A program made the position numbers and the translations under genes. From Tupaia tana (lineage: Eukaryota; Chordata; Mammalia; Scandentia; Tupaiidae), in contig JAKSZU010000029.1 of NCBI GenBank assembly GCA_026018925.1, positions 11,714,363-11,778,362 on the forward strand: DNA of 64,000 bases, given 5' to 3'. The notes beneath the pieces were generated by a model. It was not told the DNA's origin. It did not search any database and worked only from the letters and a program-made list of their open reading frames with translations. Below are positions 22,061 through 35,579 of the stretch, in pieces (positions within the stretch are counted from its first letter, which is position 1; the number at the start of each line of letters is the position of its first letter).

Positions 22061-23088
22061 GAAGTACTTATCTGCACAATTTAAGTAACACCGTATCTAG
22101 CCCTGTATGCTCTAATATCCAGCAAATTTTTACCTTGCTATTTTTCTACTTTCCCAAAGTTATACTTATCCCATATTAGAAATACTTGAAAATTTTCATG
22201 ATCTCATTGGATGAACATGCAACTATTGTTTTAAAAATTATTTATCAATAATTATTTTATTTTAATTTAATTATTATTACTTTATTATCATTTAATTTGA
22301 CCAGAGAGAGACATATAGAGGGAGAGAGAAAGTGAGAAAGTCACCCACCAGGGCTCGAACTCAAACTCAATAGACCACGTGGGAGTCCAGTGCCTCAGGC
22401 ATCATGCCTTCTGCTGGCCCCTGACATGCAGCTCTTAACAAAATGTATTTGAGACCAGGAGATGGCATAATGGTTACTCCACTGAATTCCCAAATAGTCC
22501 ACAGTTCGATTCCAGGACCTGATGATTTAAAACTCACGCCAGGCACTTTTGAGTGCATGGGTAAAGTCCCAAGAGAAAAATGCAGGAGAGGGTATTACAG
22601 TGTGGCCATCCCCCCTGGAGTTGGTTTCTCACTTTCTGTCTCTTTCTCTGACAAGTGCATATGCCTTATATAAAACTTGTCAAATAAAAAGAAAGAATAA
22701 TGTATTCTCGAATGATGTAGATCATTCTGAACAATATTTGTATAGTTTTACTAAACTAACTCTATTGGGTTATATTTTGTCTATGAAAAAGAGAACAACA
22801 ATAAGAAAAAAAAAACTAAAAACAATGAAGTGCATTACACTTGGTGACTAATGCCATTGATGTAATTTAGTGCTTAGAAAAATCTGAAACTGCAGATTTT
22901 CATGTGTGTGTCTGTCCTTACTTCCAGTATCTCTATTTGAAATGTGTACTTTAATATATTAGTGTGTTTGATGACCTGTATTTCACTCATTAGAATCCTG
23001 TTCTGTTATTCTGCTCAGAGTTCACATTCCCTACTCTAATCACTGCCAAATATTGATGATAAGGCCCAGGCTCTATAATGGAGTTAGA
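22061..23088. other. OR-unit 3' flank with SINE pieces
   Basis: Shared 3' flank (phrase gaaactgcagattttcatgt). It holds a minus-strand SINE scrap (22300-22425) and a diverged plus-strand SINE (22450-22690). Confidence 0.7.
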
Positions 23089-23089
23089 A

Positions 23090-23340
23090 CATACCAAAGA
23101 ACGGAGCTGGAAGCCATGTGTGGGCCATGGTTCAGGTCCCGAATCTGGTCAACCAGAAATCTCACTGGATGGGTGTAGGCCCAGGATCCTGGAGGGCTAG
23201 AAGGTTGGAGAAAGAGAGTTTCAGTATGCCCATGCCCTGTAGAGGGTGTTTCTTTCTCTTTACTTCCATCTCCCTCTTGCAATCTCTTTCTCTCTCTCCT
23301 CATGGGCATTAATGCATTGTATATGAAAAAAATATTTTTC
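23090..23340 (+). mobile_element. Second SINE family, ancestral copy, cut by retrocopy
   Basis: Same location as 960-1205. Its A-rich tail contains gaaaaaaatatttttc (23325-23340), the left target duplication of the BRIP1 retrocopy. Confidence 0.75.
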
Positions 23341-23450
23341 GGGAATTCGTCTGGGCTTGTGAAGCGGTCCGACGGGTGCTGGACCCGAGGCGACGTAGAG
23401 CTGTAGCGAGTCTGCGACCCAGCCGGAGCGGCTGCTGGTTAGGAATCTGA

Positions 23451-23706
<256 letters not shown>

Positions 23707-26700
23707 ATTGTCCGAGGATTAAATGGTAAGCAACACTGTTTGCTGGAGAGCCCCACAGGAAGTGGAAAAAGCTTAGCTTTACTTTGTTCTGCATTAGCAT
23801 GGCAACAGTCTTTTAGTGGGAAACCAGGAGATGAAGGGTCAAGTAAAAAAACTGAAGTAGGATTGTCATGCTGTTGTACATGCCATTCAAAGAATTTTAC
23901 AAACAATGACATGGACCAAGGAAATTCACCTCATTTTATCGGTCCAAGCACACCACCTTCTAAAAGAAGTGGCACTTCCTCAACTTGTCAAGACTCTCCT
24001 GGAAAAAATACTCTGGCTGCAAAGTTATCTGCCAAGAAACAGGCATTCATTTACAGTGATGAAAATGATGATTTCCAAGTAGAGAAGAAAAGAATTCGAC
24101 CTTTGGAAACTACACAGCAGATTAGAAAACATCATTGTGTTGAAAAGGAAGTACACCATTTGGATGAAAATGTTGCTTCTGGAAAGCCCATAAAACTCAA
24201 TTCTCCATTAAGAAAGATAATTTCTCCACAAAATTCGCCTGGTCACTGTTCTCTGTGCTGTTGTTCCACTAAACAACGAAACAGTCAAGAGTCTTCAATT
24301 AAGAAGGATCCTGGGGGGAAATCTAAGATACCCAAAATATATTTTGGGACTCGCACACACAAGCAGATTGCTCAGATTACCAGAGAGCTCCGGAGGACAG
24401 CATACTCAGGGGTCCCAATGACTATTCTGTCCAGCAGGGATCATACTTGTGTCCATCCTGAAGTAGTAGGTAACTTCAACAGAAATGAAAAGTGTATGGA
24501 ATTGCTGGATGGAAAAGATGGAAAATCCTGCTATTTCTATCATGGTGTTCATAAAATTAGTGATCAACACACGTTACAGACTCTCCAAGGAATGTGCAAA
24601 GCCTGGGATATAGAAGAACTTGTTAACTTGGGGAAAAAACTAAAGGCTTGTCCATATTACACAGCCCGAGAACTAATAGAAGATGCAGACATAATATTTT
24701 GTCCCTACAACTATCTTCTAGATGCCCAAATAAGGGAAAGTATGGATATAAATCTGAAGGAACAGGTTGTCATTTTAGATGAAGCTCATAACATTGAGGA
24801 TTGTGCCCGGGAATCAGCAAGTTATAGTGTAACAGAAGTTCAGCTTCGATTTGCTCGGGATGAACTAGATAGTTTGGTTAACAGTAATATAAGGAAGAAA
24901 GACCATGAACCCCTACGAGCTGTGTGCTATAGCCTCATTAATTGGTTAGAAGCGAACTCTGAACATCTTGTGGAAAGAGATTATGAGTCATCTTGTAAAA
25001 TATGGAGTGCAAATGAAATGCTCTTAAATTTACACAAAATGGGCATCACCACTGCTACTTTTCCCATTTTGCAGGGACATTTTTCTGCTGTTCTTCAAAA
25101 AGAAGAAAAAGTCTCATCAATTCATAGTAAAGAAGAGGCAAGAGAAATACCTATCATTAGTGCTGCAACTCAAATAATGCTCAAAGGACTTTTTATGGTG
25201 CTCGACTACCTTTTTAGGCAAAATAGCAGATTTGCAGATGATTATAAAATTGCTATTCAGCAGACTTACTCCTGGATAAATCACACTGATATTTCAGATA
25301 AAAATTGGCTAATGGTTCTACCAAAAAATAAGAAACGTTCACGACACAAAACTGCAGTTCGTGTGCTAAACTTTTGGTGCTTAAATCCAGCTGTGGCCTT
25401 TTCAGATATTAATGGCAAAGTTTGGACAATTGTTTTGACATCTGGTACGTTATCACCAATGAAATCCTTTTCATCAGAACTTGGTGTTACATTTACTATC
25501 CAACTAGAGGCTAATCATGTCATTAATAACTCACAGGTTTGGGTTGGTACCATTGGATCAGGCCCCAAGGGTCGGAATCTCTGTGCTACCTTCCAACATA
25601 CTGAAACATTTGAGTTTCAGGATGAAGTGGGAGATCTTTTGTTATCTGTGTGCCAAACTGTGAGCCAAGGAATTTTGTGTTTCTTGCCATCTTACAAGTT
25701 ATTAGAAAAATTAAAAGATCGTTGGCAGTACACTGGTTTATGGCATAATTTGGAGTTGGTGAAGACAGTCATTGTAGAACCACAAGGAGGAGAAAAAACT
25801 GATTTTGATGAATTGCTACAGGTATACTATGATGCAATCAAGTACAGAGGAGAGAAAGATGGAGCCCCCCTTGTAGCAGTCTGTCGTGGTAAAGTGAGTG
25901 AGGGTCTGGATTTTTCAGATGGCAATGCCCGTGCTGTCATAACGATAGGAATTCCTTTTCCAAATGTGAAAGGTCTACAGGTTGAACTAAAGCGACAGTA
26001 CAATGACCATCATTCAAAATTGAGAGGTCTTTTACCTGGCCGTCAGTGGTATGAAATTCAAGCATACAGGGCCTTAAACCAGGCCCTAGGTAGGTGTATT
26101 CGTCACAAAGATGATTGGGGAGCGCTTATTCTGGTGGATGATCTCTTTAGGAGCAACCCAGATCGCTATATATCTGGACTTTCTAAATGGGTTCGGCAGC
26201 AAATTCAGCACCATTCAACATTTGAAAGTGCACTGGAGTCCTTGGCTGAATTTTCCAGAAAGCACCAAAAAATCATTGATGTATCCAAAAAGAATAGAAA
26301 GTATATACAGGATGAGGTTGTGCTTGAAGAATCCTGTTTGAAGGACGATACCCCAGCCAACTTACTGGAAGCAGCAAGTCACCTATCACCAGAAAATCCT
26401 AAGGAAGATCAAGCAACAGTGTGTGTCCAAGAATTACGACGTCCTAGAGTGATTATTCAAAATCCATCTCTACCAAGTGGCATCATCTCTGGAAAAGAGA
26501 AAAATGATCCAGTATTATTGGAAGAGTCTGTCCAGGCAAAGAAAGCAGAAAAAAATGTGATTTCCAGATCTACAAGCCCAACTTTCAACAAACAAGCAAA
26601 GAGAGTTAGCTGGTCCAGCTTTGGGACAGTATTTTACTGGTAAAATGCTCACTGTATCACCTGGGCTTAGGACATCAGAGGATTGTACCTCTAGTGATTC

Positions 26701-27349
26701 TACTTTCAAACCATTAAAGATGGAAAGTAAAACTGTTTTGCCATTAGCCAATAAATGTGAGTCCTCAGATCTGATAGTAAACACATCATCTGGACCATGT
26801 CCTCAACCAGGAACCATTATTTCATCACTAATGATTGATGCTACTCTTACTAAAAAAAACTGTTCCAACCAACCACTCTGCTGTGAAGAATCCTTGGAGT
26901 TAAATACTGAATTTTCTCTGGTAAATGATGAAACTGAACATTCTACTTCAAATGGAGCTTTTGAAACAGAGGCCGAAGATGAATCTATCTATTTTACACC
27001 TGAACTTTATGATCCTGCAGATACAGATGAATAAAAAGGTGAACTAGTTGAAAGTAATAAAGGCAATAGATTGGCTAATAATTCAAATTGCATTTTAGCT
27101 GAAGACCTTTTTGAAATTAGAACTGTGAAAGAAGTGGATTCAGTCAGAGAAATGAAAGTTGAGGATCACACAGACACAAAGTTTAATAGAACCATGAATA
27201 TCGAAGAAAGCAAAATTGATGACATTGATGATAATATAAAAACAACTTGTATAAAGGAATTGGAATTGGGAAAAACTCATAGAATGAATAGAAAAAATTT
27301 TAAACAGTCTCCTTCCAAAAACAAAGGTGTGTCCCCAGATAATAAGTAG

Positions 27350-29036
27350 TAATACTTAACTGTCAATCTATAAAAATAGTGATCATGCTTATGTTAAATG
27401 CTATTGTAAATAACAATTTATACATTGGATAAGTGATTTCATTTTAGTTTTTTTTATTACTTTAATTCATTTTCATCAGCTTTTTAAAAATTATTTTATT
27501 TTTTAAAATGTAAGTTTTACTATTCTCAATTTTTGATGAAGTGATTCATACAAAATATTTTCCTCTAGTAAGTCTTCCTTAGCTCAGTGAAACTTAAAAT
27601 TAACCTGTCTGAGATGCCAGCAGGTGGCATGGTGGTTAAGGCACTGGACTCCCACATGGCTGACCACAGTTTGAGTCTGGACCTGGCAGCTTGCTTTCTC
27701 TCTGTTGTGCCCTATGGCAAATTTAAAAAAATAAGAAGAAGAAAAATTAAATTAATAATTCTTTTTTAAAAATTAATCTATCTGAGGCTCAGCTATAGTG
27801 GTGCATAAGTATTAATATTGCTTTGGAGGTTAGAAGCCACATGGGAGCCATAGGTTCAGTTTGCAGGCCAACCTGAACATGCTGGGTATGATTTGCACAC
27901 CTATGTAATCCTAGCTAATTGAAAAGCTAGGGTGGGACCAGCAAGGCCCTGTCAGAAATACCTTTCTCTGTCTTATTTTTCTCTTTCTTCCTTTCCTTCT
28001 CTCTTTTAATAAAAGAAAAAAAAATGATCTGAAAGATATTTAGAATTTCCTAGGGCATTTTCAATTTCACATAAATATTTGTATTTTGTAGTTCCCTTCA
28101 TCCATTTGTTTTCATACTGACACACAAAAAAGATTAATAGCAGTCTAATCTAGTCATACTTCAGCTGTGTTTCACTATAGATTTTTATCTCAAATGTCTG
28201 AGATTTTTTTGTTAGAAATCAATATTTGTCTTGAAAAGTTAATTACCTTATAAGATACCTACTAATAACTAATTAAGAAACATTAAGAAAACAACATACA
28301 ATTTTAATTGTTTACATTTTTTGTTTGGTAAACCTAAAATCAAACATTCTGAAAGAATTTATATAAAATTATAAAATGCCAAATGAAGAACTCCAATTTT
28401 AGTTCTAACTTTTTTAAAGTGTATTTATTTCCTCCTTCAAGTAGAGAGAGATAAGCACCTTCAACAGGGTCTTCACACTTCAATCCTCCCCCAACCCAGC
28501 ACCTAGCCAGGGTTGTGGGTACACTTGGCATGTTCTGACATACCTGAAAACTAACCTGGAGCCTTTTTAACCATATGGTATCCAGTGTTGCTTGACAACA
28601 CCCCTACTGCCTGTGTCACTGTTGCTGGGCCCAATTCTAATTATTTAGTTTCATCATCATTGTGAGGGAAAAGTGATGTGTTTTAACATAAAGCTTTAAT
28701 TATGCAACTCTTGAGGTAGAAATTTTCATATATAAGTTTGATAAGCAAACATATGTAACTGCAGTTGAAATATATTCCATCAGCACAGTAATCCTTTAGT
28801 GAATTTTGACTTTTAAGTTTTTGTGCAGAAACTGTACATTTAATCAAAAATGGTTATAAAAGATGTTCATCTATGACATCATTCCCCAAAATACATTCAC
28901 TGATCTTTTTCTAAGAACCATGTCATTCAGTGGGCATTTAGACTTCTTGTGAGTGATTTGAATTAAAATTTTATGAGCTGGTCAAGTGACATTATGATCT
29001 GTTATTTTTAAATAAAAATTCCTAGTGGTCACATTT
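27350..29036 (+). other. Retrocopy 3' UTR with three SINEs
   Basis: AT-rich 3' UTR. It contains a short plus-strand tRNA SINE at 27600-27735, a diverged SINE of the second family at 27783-28025 (core ttagaagccacatggga) and a reversed SINE at 28405-28632. They may be inherited from the parent mRNA or inserted later. Confidence 0.7.
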
Positions 29037-29058
29037 AAAAAATATATATATATTTTTC

Positions 29059-29407
29059 ACCTACATGAGTGAAAATGTCTTGTATATAGAAAGGGAAATT
29101 TAAACAAGTAGTTGAATAAATATAGTCTTAGAGACAGAGATAGCCTTTAATACGATGACATGAACATGATCATACATTGAGTTATCTATGGACCGTGTTT
29201 CTTGTTTACCGTGTTCATCTACTTGTGAAGTATGGAAAATTGCTGTCCATGTGGAAGGAGTGAAGGATTGATTGATGTGTTTTATGTTGTTTCATTTAAT
29301 AGCTTCCTTTTTCCTCTTGAACACCTCCAGTGCTGGCTGTAATTATAACTCCTTGAAATGTTTAAAATGAATTACTTCCATCTCTTTGAAATTTGTTTTC
29401 CTTATAT
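29059..29407. other. OR-unit 3' flank, resumed after the retrocopy
   Basis: The sequence continues the flank seen after the second SINE family in other units (phrase tgtatatagaaaggg), confirming that the retrocopy was inserted into one unit. Confidence 0.75.
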
Positions 29408-29676
29408 CTCAAATTTTTTTTTGAGAGTTTTTTTGCTATAGGGCACATGCACTCGCCAGACAGACAGAGAGAGACATAGAGACAGAAAGTGAGAAATCAT
29501 CCCCCAGGGGGGATGGTCACGCTGCAATCCCTTCTCCTCCATTCTCCTCTCGGGATCTTGGGCACACACGCACACGCGCCTGGCATGAGTTTTAAGCCAC
29601 CGGGTCCGGGACGTGAACCACGATCAACTACGTGGGAGTCCAGTGACATAGCCATTATGCTAACTGCTGGTTCCCT
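29408..29676 (-). mobile_element. Young SINE with TSD
   Basis: Full reversed copy between tatatctcaaattt (left) and tatatctcaaaattt (right). Confidence 0.88.
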
Positions 29677-29762
29677 ATATCTCAAAATTTTTAATAATTA
29701 TGGAGAACTCATGGCACGTGAAAGCCTTGGGGACCTCAGTTTTTCATCTTAGAACTTCTCTT

Positions 29763-30375
29763 TTTTTCCTTTAATTTTATTATTATTATTTTATATTACA
29801 TTTAATCACATATATCATTACTTTGTATAATATTTCTTTTTCCAGCATGATTACCATGCATATCAGTCAGGACAAAGACATTACTATGCACATCACCATC
29901 AGCAAATAACTTTTCATTTCTTTTTCAGATTATATATATACATATATGTATGTATATATGATTTTTTGCTATAGGGCATGTGCGCTCGCCAGAAAGACAG
30001 AGAGAGACAGAGAGACAGAAAGTGAGAAATAAGCCCCCGGGGGGATGGCCACGCCACAATCCCTTCTCCTCCATTCTCCTCTTGGGATCTTGGGCATGCA
30101 CGCACACGCACCCGGTATGAGTTTAAGCCACCAGGTCTGGGACTTGAACCACGGTGGACTACATGGGAGTCCAGCGAGATAGCCATTACGCTAACTGCTG
30201 GTCCCTATAGACATAATTTTAAAATATTCAATCACTATACATCACTTGGCTTATAAAGAGAATTTACCCAATATGAAATACTTCTCAGACCAGTCCAAGT
30301 GAGAATAGTATACATGTTATCATGAACAGATCATAAACCATTTATGTGTCCCACAAATGTCATGTCTCTCTATCT
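29763..30375 (-). mobile_element. Composite L1 3' ends with nested young SINE
   Basis: Two antisense L1 3' ends are split by a reversed young SINE at about 29953-30206 next to a short TA repeat. The composition resembles 12961-13240 and 43725-44036. Confidence 0.75.
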
Positions 30376-30640
30376 TTCTTTTAAATTTTGCCTTGTATGT
30401 TGAAGGGACAGTGAATGAACAAATATCAGTGTCATCCAATATACGTTTCATTTGTGTTCAAGAGTCTCTTCGAAATTTTTGATTAAAAGATGACTCACAA
30501 GAGTTTGAATTCCTGTCTTAGTCATTTGATTTAAGGTCAAAGTTACCTCTAAAACATCTATGTCCTATTGATTTCTCCTAGCTACCTCTAAGAAAACATC
30601 AGTGCAGTCACTTTTCCATATCTATATCTATCTATATCTA

Positions 30641-30674
<34 letters not shown>

Positions 30675-30690
30675 AAGGCAAAATTAAAAA
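30376..30690. repeat. OR-unit flank and TATC microsatellite
   Basis: Flank sequence to about 30620, then a tatc tetranucleotide run at 30622-30673. Confidence 0.75.
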
Positions 30691-31183
30691 AAAATTGTAA
30701 TAGGTTGAGTGTGCTCACAGAGAGAGCAAAAGAAAGGAAAGAGAGAAATCACTTCCCAGGGGGATGGCCATACTACAATTCCCTCTTCTCTAGTCCCCTC
30801 TCAGGATTTTGGACACACATGTACACATAACAATGTGATTTTCAAGCCATCTGGTCTGGGACTAGAAAGCAATGTGGGATCCAACACCTTAACCTCCACT
30901 ACCTACAGACCTGTGACAATTAATTTTTTTTTTTTTTGAGAGGTTTTTGCTACAGGGTGCTTGCGCTCGCCAGAAAGACAGAGAAAGACAGACAGAAAGC
31001 AAGAAATTGCCCCCCAGGGGCGATGGCCATCCTGCAATCCCTTCTCCTCCATTCTCCTCTCGTGATCTTGGGCATGCATGCACATGTGCCCGGCATGAGT
31101 TTAAGCCACCAGGTCTGGGAGTCGAACCGTGGTCGACTACATGGAAGTTCAGTGACATAGCCATTACGCTAACTGCTGGTCCC
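30691..31183 (-). mobile_element. Old SINE followed by young SINE
   Basis: An older reversed SINE (30691-30912) is followed by a young reversed SINE (30921-31183) with duplications tgacaattaattt and tgacaattaaatt. The target lies at the left border of module 5. Confidence 0.85.
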
Positions 31184-32630
31184 TGACAATTAAATTTTAA
31201 ACCAAGGTTGGTAAAAGGTGCTAATGACCTTTAGGGGCAGGAGACTTCACAGAGAGCGTGTAATAAAGACTGGATTCATTACACTTTCAGCGTGTACTGC
31301 AATCCCTTCTCCTCCATTCTCCTCTCGGGATCTTGGGCATGCACGCACACACACACCCTTGAGAGCTGTAAGTAAACAGGAAATTTTTCTTTTCTTTCCA
31401 GACCAGTGTCCAAGAGGGAAATCAGGTATTAAGAGATGACAGTTATAAGAGGAAATGTACCTAATGAGCAGATATAGGGAGCTGCAAAAGTTTCCTGTCA
31501 TTGTCCCTCAAGGAGTGCAGCCTTGGCCTGGACAAGTCATTGTTGCTTTTTGTGATACCACTAGACTGGCTAGGAGACCATGCTTAATTCTTTCATTGTG
31601 TCTTGTCAGAGGACAGAGCTGCAGTCTCCATCAGCAACCATTCAGGGAGAAATTCACTCTTCCACAAGAAGACTGTCCTCTCTGAGAGCCCATATAGGTG
31701 AGTCTGAGAGCCCAGAGTAGGTTCTGTAAGACTGATTCAGAGAGAATGGATGTCAAGAACCTCTAGCTGAGGTCACCTGAGAGACAAACCAGCCAAACAG
31801 GGGCTGAGATATTGATGTGTTTGGTTACTTGTCTGACCAATTTATTCATCATTAATGTATTTAATATGTTAACAAGCCATGTGTGTCAGACATAGCTTGC
31901 AGGCATCATTGTGGACCATTTAGTGATGGGAGTAGACATCCAACTGGATGAGGATGAAGAAAGAACAGGAGAAATTAAATGATTTCAGTCAAATTAGAAC
32001 ATGTGCACAGAAATTTGCAGTTCAACAAATAGCAAAAGCAGAATTAGAGTTGTGATGAGATGTGAAATGACTTTCAGGCCTTTTAAGGAGTTTTTGAAAT
32101 GAGTGTATTTGGGCCTATTTCTGTATATTTTGAAGAATCCAGAGGAATGGATCATTTGCAATTCATACCTTGCAACTGCAGTTCATGAGAAATACATTTC
32201 ACAGTTTCCTCTTTCACATTGGGCATTCACATGAGCATTTTTATTCTCATGTTAAAAGGAGAATATTGAAAAGATTCACTTACAACTGTTTTCTTGTTGG
32301 AGAAATTGAATAGATTGGTGAGTCTGTTAACTACGTAACTGCCAATTGTACCACTGTTTTGTTTTCATGTTCTGGAGTGTGAGCATATTTATTCTTTTGA
32401 TGTTTTTCTTTTAATAATGAATTGAAGTTTTAAAATAAAATTTTCAGTATGCATTTGAATTATTTTTATGTATTGATAGATATAGATATATATATGTATT
32501 GGGTGAATGTGAAAATCTAATAATTTAGTGTTGTTAAATCTAGTAGGCCATCATATTGTGTACACAAATATACTCCACATTTTTATTTACTTAGAAAAAT
32601 TATTTTATGTCAATAGTAAACACAAATACC
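31184..32630 (+). other. First-exon module 5 (belongs to the 33652 receptor)
   Basis: Complete module, with an extra 62-bp internal SINE fragment at about 31296-31357 that module 7 lacks. Confidence 0.75.
31584..31697 (+). promoter_or_regulatory. Candidate OR promoter and exon 1
   Basis: TTAATT at 31584 and donor tatag|gtgagt with GT at 31698-31699. The partner acceptor AG is at 33641-33642, a 1945-bp intron. The EBF-like motif is altered to tcagaggac. Confidence 0.6.
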
Positions 32631-32639
32631 TTTTTTATT

Positions 32640-32766
32640 ATTTTGCTATATTTTGTGTATAGCATGTGTGCTCACCAGAGAGAGAGAGACAGAGAGAAGG
32701 CAAGTGAGAAATCACCCTTGTCCATTCTAAAATCCCTTCTCCTTCATTTTCCTCTTGGGAGTGTGG

Positions 32767-32809
<43 letters not shown>

Positions 32810-32910
32810 CACTGTGACTTTGAAGCCACTGAATTTGGGTCTCAGACCACAATTGATTGGCCATATTGGAGTCCAACACCTTAATGACTATGACACCAGC
32901 TGGCCCCCCA
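32640..32910 (-). mobile_element. Ancestral intronic SINE with CA microsatellite
   Basis: A CA run at 32767-32806 has expanded inside the reversed SINE. Confidence 0.75.
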
Positions 32911-33142
32911 AATTGTGATCTTATAATACAGTGGTCTCAATACTAATCAATATATAAAAATGTGGAGAGAGCTATTTTGATCTATGGGATACTTTTAAAA
33001 TAAAATAGTCAATGATGCCACTTAACTAAGATATCTGAAGGAGTCAAAGTCATGGAAGCAGACAACAGAATGGTGGTTGCCAAGGGATTGATGAAAGAGA
33101 AAATCAGAGTGTTTTTTCAATGGATATAAAGTTACAGTTGTT

Positions 33143-33365
33143 GGCTAGCTGGTGGTTAAGGCTGCTGGATCACACATGGTCAACTCTCAGTTATCGACCC
33201 AGACCTGGCACCTTGAAAAAAATGCCAGGCATGTGTACACGCACTCCAATATTCTGAGAGAAGAGAGGATTGTGGCATGGCCATTCCCTGTGAAGGGTGA
33301 TTTCTCACTTTATCTCTGTCTCACTGTCCACCAAATGCATGTTCCCAATAGTAAAATAAAACAAA
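33143..33365 (+). mobile_element. Ancestral intronic SINE
   Basis: Same element as 10108-10365, slightly shortened at the head. Confidence 0.7.
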
Positions 33366-33651
33366 ATAAAATCTTATCAAAACATATTTTACTCCGTAAA
33401 TATGTGCTATTATTATTTGTTAAGTAAGAAATATGTTAAAAATCCTGTAGAATACCTGATCTGTGGGAACAAAGAAGTGAGATAAGAAGTGCAGAGATGG
33501 CACTATGAAACCTTAAAGGGGATTAAATCCATACAAAAATATAGTACATAACGTTTGACTACAAAATATTAACTATGGCATTTCAGCTCTGTCAGTAATT
33601 CCAGTTCATGTGAAACTAGCCTTCTTATTTTCCTCTTTTCAGAGAGTCACC

Positions 33652-34578
33652 ATGAAACCAGGCAATGATACACAAATTTCAGAATTTCTTCTTCTGGGAC
33701 TTTCAGAGAAACCAGAACTGCAGCCTCTCCTATTTGGGCTTTTCCTCTCCATGTACCTGATCACCGTGTGTGGAAACCTGCTCATCATCCTAGCCACCAT
33801 CTCAGACTCCCACCTGCACATGCCCATGTACTTCTTCCTCTCCAACCTGTCCTTTGTGGACATCTGCTTTACCTCCACCACCGTCCCAAAGATGCTGGTG
33901 AACATCCAGGTACAGAGCAAGGTCATCACCTATGCAGGCTGCAGCACCCAGATGTTCTTTTACATAGTTTTCCTAGTGTTGGATGACTTCCTCCTGACGG
34001 TGATGGCCTATGACCGGTATGTGGCCATCTGTCACCCCCTGCACTACACGGTCATCATGAATCCCCAGCTCTGTGGAAAGCTGGTCCTGGCATCCTGGAT
34101 CATCAGTGTCCCACATTCCTTGTTACATACCTTAATGGCGTTGCGGCTGTCCTTCTGTACACATGTGGAAATCCCCCACTTTTTCTGTGAGCTTAATCAG
34201 GTGGTCCACCTTGCCTGCTCTGACACCTTTCCTAATGACATGGTGATCTGTTTTGCAGCTGTGCTTCTGGGTGGTGGTCCCCTCGCTGGGATCTTTTACT
34301 CTTACACTAAGATAGTTTCCTCCATTCGTGCAATCTCATCAGCTCAGGGGAAGTACAAAGCCTTTTCCACCTGTGCCTCTCACCTCTCCAATGTCTCCTT
34401 ATTTTATTGTACGAGCCTAGGTGTGTACCTTAGTGCTGGGGCTACCCGCAGCTCACCCTCAAGTGCAGCAGCCTCAGTGATGTACATGGTGGTCACCCCC
34501 ATGCTGAATCCCTTCATCTACAGTCTGAGAAATAAAGACATAAAGAGGGCTCTGAAGGTATTCTTTGGATGGAAATAG
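33652..34578 (+). CDS. Olfactory receptor, family 7 subfamily A-like, intact
   Basis: A 308-residue odorant receptor with all landmarks: N-glycosylation site NDT at residue 5, TM1 GN, TM3 Cys, [10 protein letters not shown], three loop-2 cysteines, [18 protein letters not shown]. The start used (MKPGND, Lys where the others have Glu) is the family start, 9 nt after the acceptor at 33641-33642; an in-frame ATG at 33610 lies within the predicted intron. Oddities are LHMPMY for LHTPMY before TM2, [10 protein letters not shown] in TM3, and SNVS for SVVS in TM6. It is most likely functional. Confidence 0.93.
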   Translation: MKPGNDTQISEFLLLGLSEKPELQPLLFGLFLSMYLITVCGNLLIILATISDSHLHMPMYFFLSNLSFVDICFTSTTVPKMLVNIQVQSKVITYAGCSTQMFFYIVFLVLDDFLLTVMAYDRYVAICHPLHYTVIMNPQLCGKLVLASWIISVPHSLLHTLMALRLSFCTHVEIPHFFCELNQVVHLACSDTFPNDMVICFAAVLLGGGPLAGIFYSYTKIVSSIRAISSAQGKYKAFSTCASHLSNVSLFYCTSLGVYLSAGATRSSPSSAAASVMYMVVTPMLNPFIYSLRNKDIKRALKVFFGWK

Positions 34579-35575
34579 TGAGAAAAATCCTTGGCCTGGA
34601 GCTGAAACAATACTCATGATTGCAGAATATAAAGCCTAGGAGACAACTGTCATGATTCTTTGATGAGATTGTGAAAGTACATGTCCATACAATTTAAGTG
34701 ACGCTGTATTTAGTTTTCTATACTCTCATATCCAGACATTTTTTTCCTTAATGTCTTTATACTTTCCCAATGATATTTCTAGCTTGTATCAGAAGCACTT
34801 TAAAAGTATCATTATCTCATTGAATGACATGTAACTTTTTCTTTAAAATTTTCTATTTATTAAAAAATAATTTTTACTTAATTTAATAATAATAATAATT
34901 ATTATTATTTTATTTGACCAGAGAGAGATAGAAAGTAAGAAAACATGCCACCAGTTTCAGGACTCGAACTGTAATTGGCCATGTGAGTGTGTAGTGCCCC
35001 CTGCTGGCCCCCTATATGCAACTCTTAAAAATAGTGTATTCTCCATGTTGAAGATATTTTGTAGTTTTATCAACTGTGTTAGGGAGAAATGTTCACCTGT
35101 TGAAATATCCATTTTGTAAGACAAATAATAGTGTGATTGAATGTATGAAAGAAAATGAAATGAAAAATTAAAATAAAAAAATAGTGTATTCTCAAATGAT
35201 GTATATAATTCTGAGAGATTTTTGTATAATGTTACTAAAATAACTTTCTTGGGTTGTTTTCTGCCTATGTAAAAAGAGAACAACAACAAGACAAAAACAA
35301 CTAGGAAACAACCAAAAAATTCCCACATTACATTTGGCAACTAATACCATTAATGTAATTTAGAATACAGAAAAATCTGAAATTGCTGATTTTCATGTAT
35401 GTGTATGTCCTTGCTTCTAGTAGCTCTATGTGAAATGTAGACTTTAATATATTAGCGTGTTTACCTATAATTTGAAAATTAGAATCATCTTCTATTACTC
35501 AGTTCTAAAGTTCACATTGCCTACTGTAATCACTATCAAAAATTGATGATCAAGCCCAGATTCTGTGGTGCAGCT
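34579..35575. other. OR-unit 3' flank with small L1 insertion
   Basis: Shared flank with a reversed SINE scrap (34915-35015) and a sense L1 3' end of about 140 bp (35043-35180). The L1 end is bracketed by aatagtgtattctc; single-copy flanks elsewhere have this phrase once. Confidence 0.75.
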
Positions 35576-35579
35576 ATAG

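Noticed and set aside
23740-26643. A functional new helicase gene starting at 23740
   Set aside because: The codon at 23740 is TTG, not ATG. Upstream coding sequence is cut off by the SINE insert, and the 3' end is shifted and stopped.
32767-32806. CA, GT, TTCC and TATC runs as regulatory elements or CRISPR-like arrays
   Set aside because: They are ordinary microsatellites without spacers. The long tandem pattern in the window is unit duplication, not an array.
33610-33651. N-terminal extension of the 33652 receptor (and of 45604 from 45541)
   Set aside because: The extra codons overlap the polypyrimidine tract and AG acceptor shared by all copies, so they are intronic.
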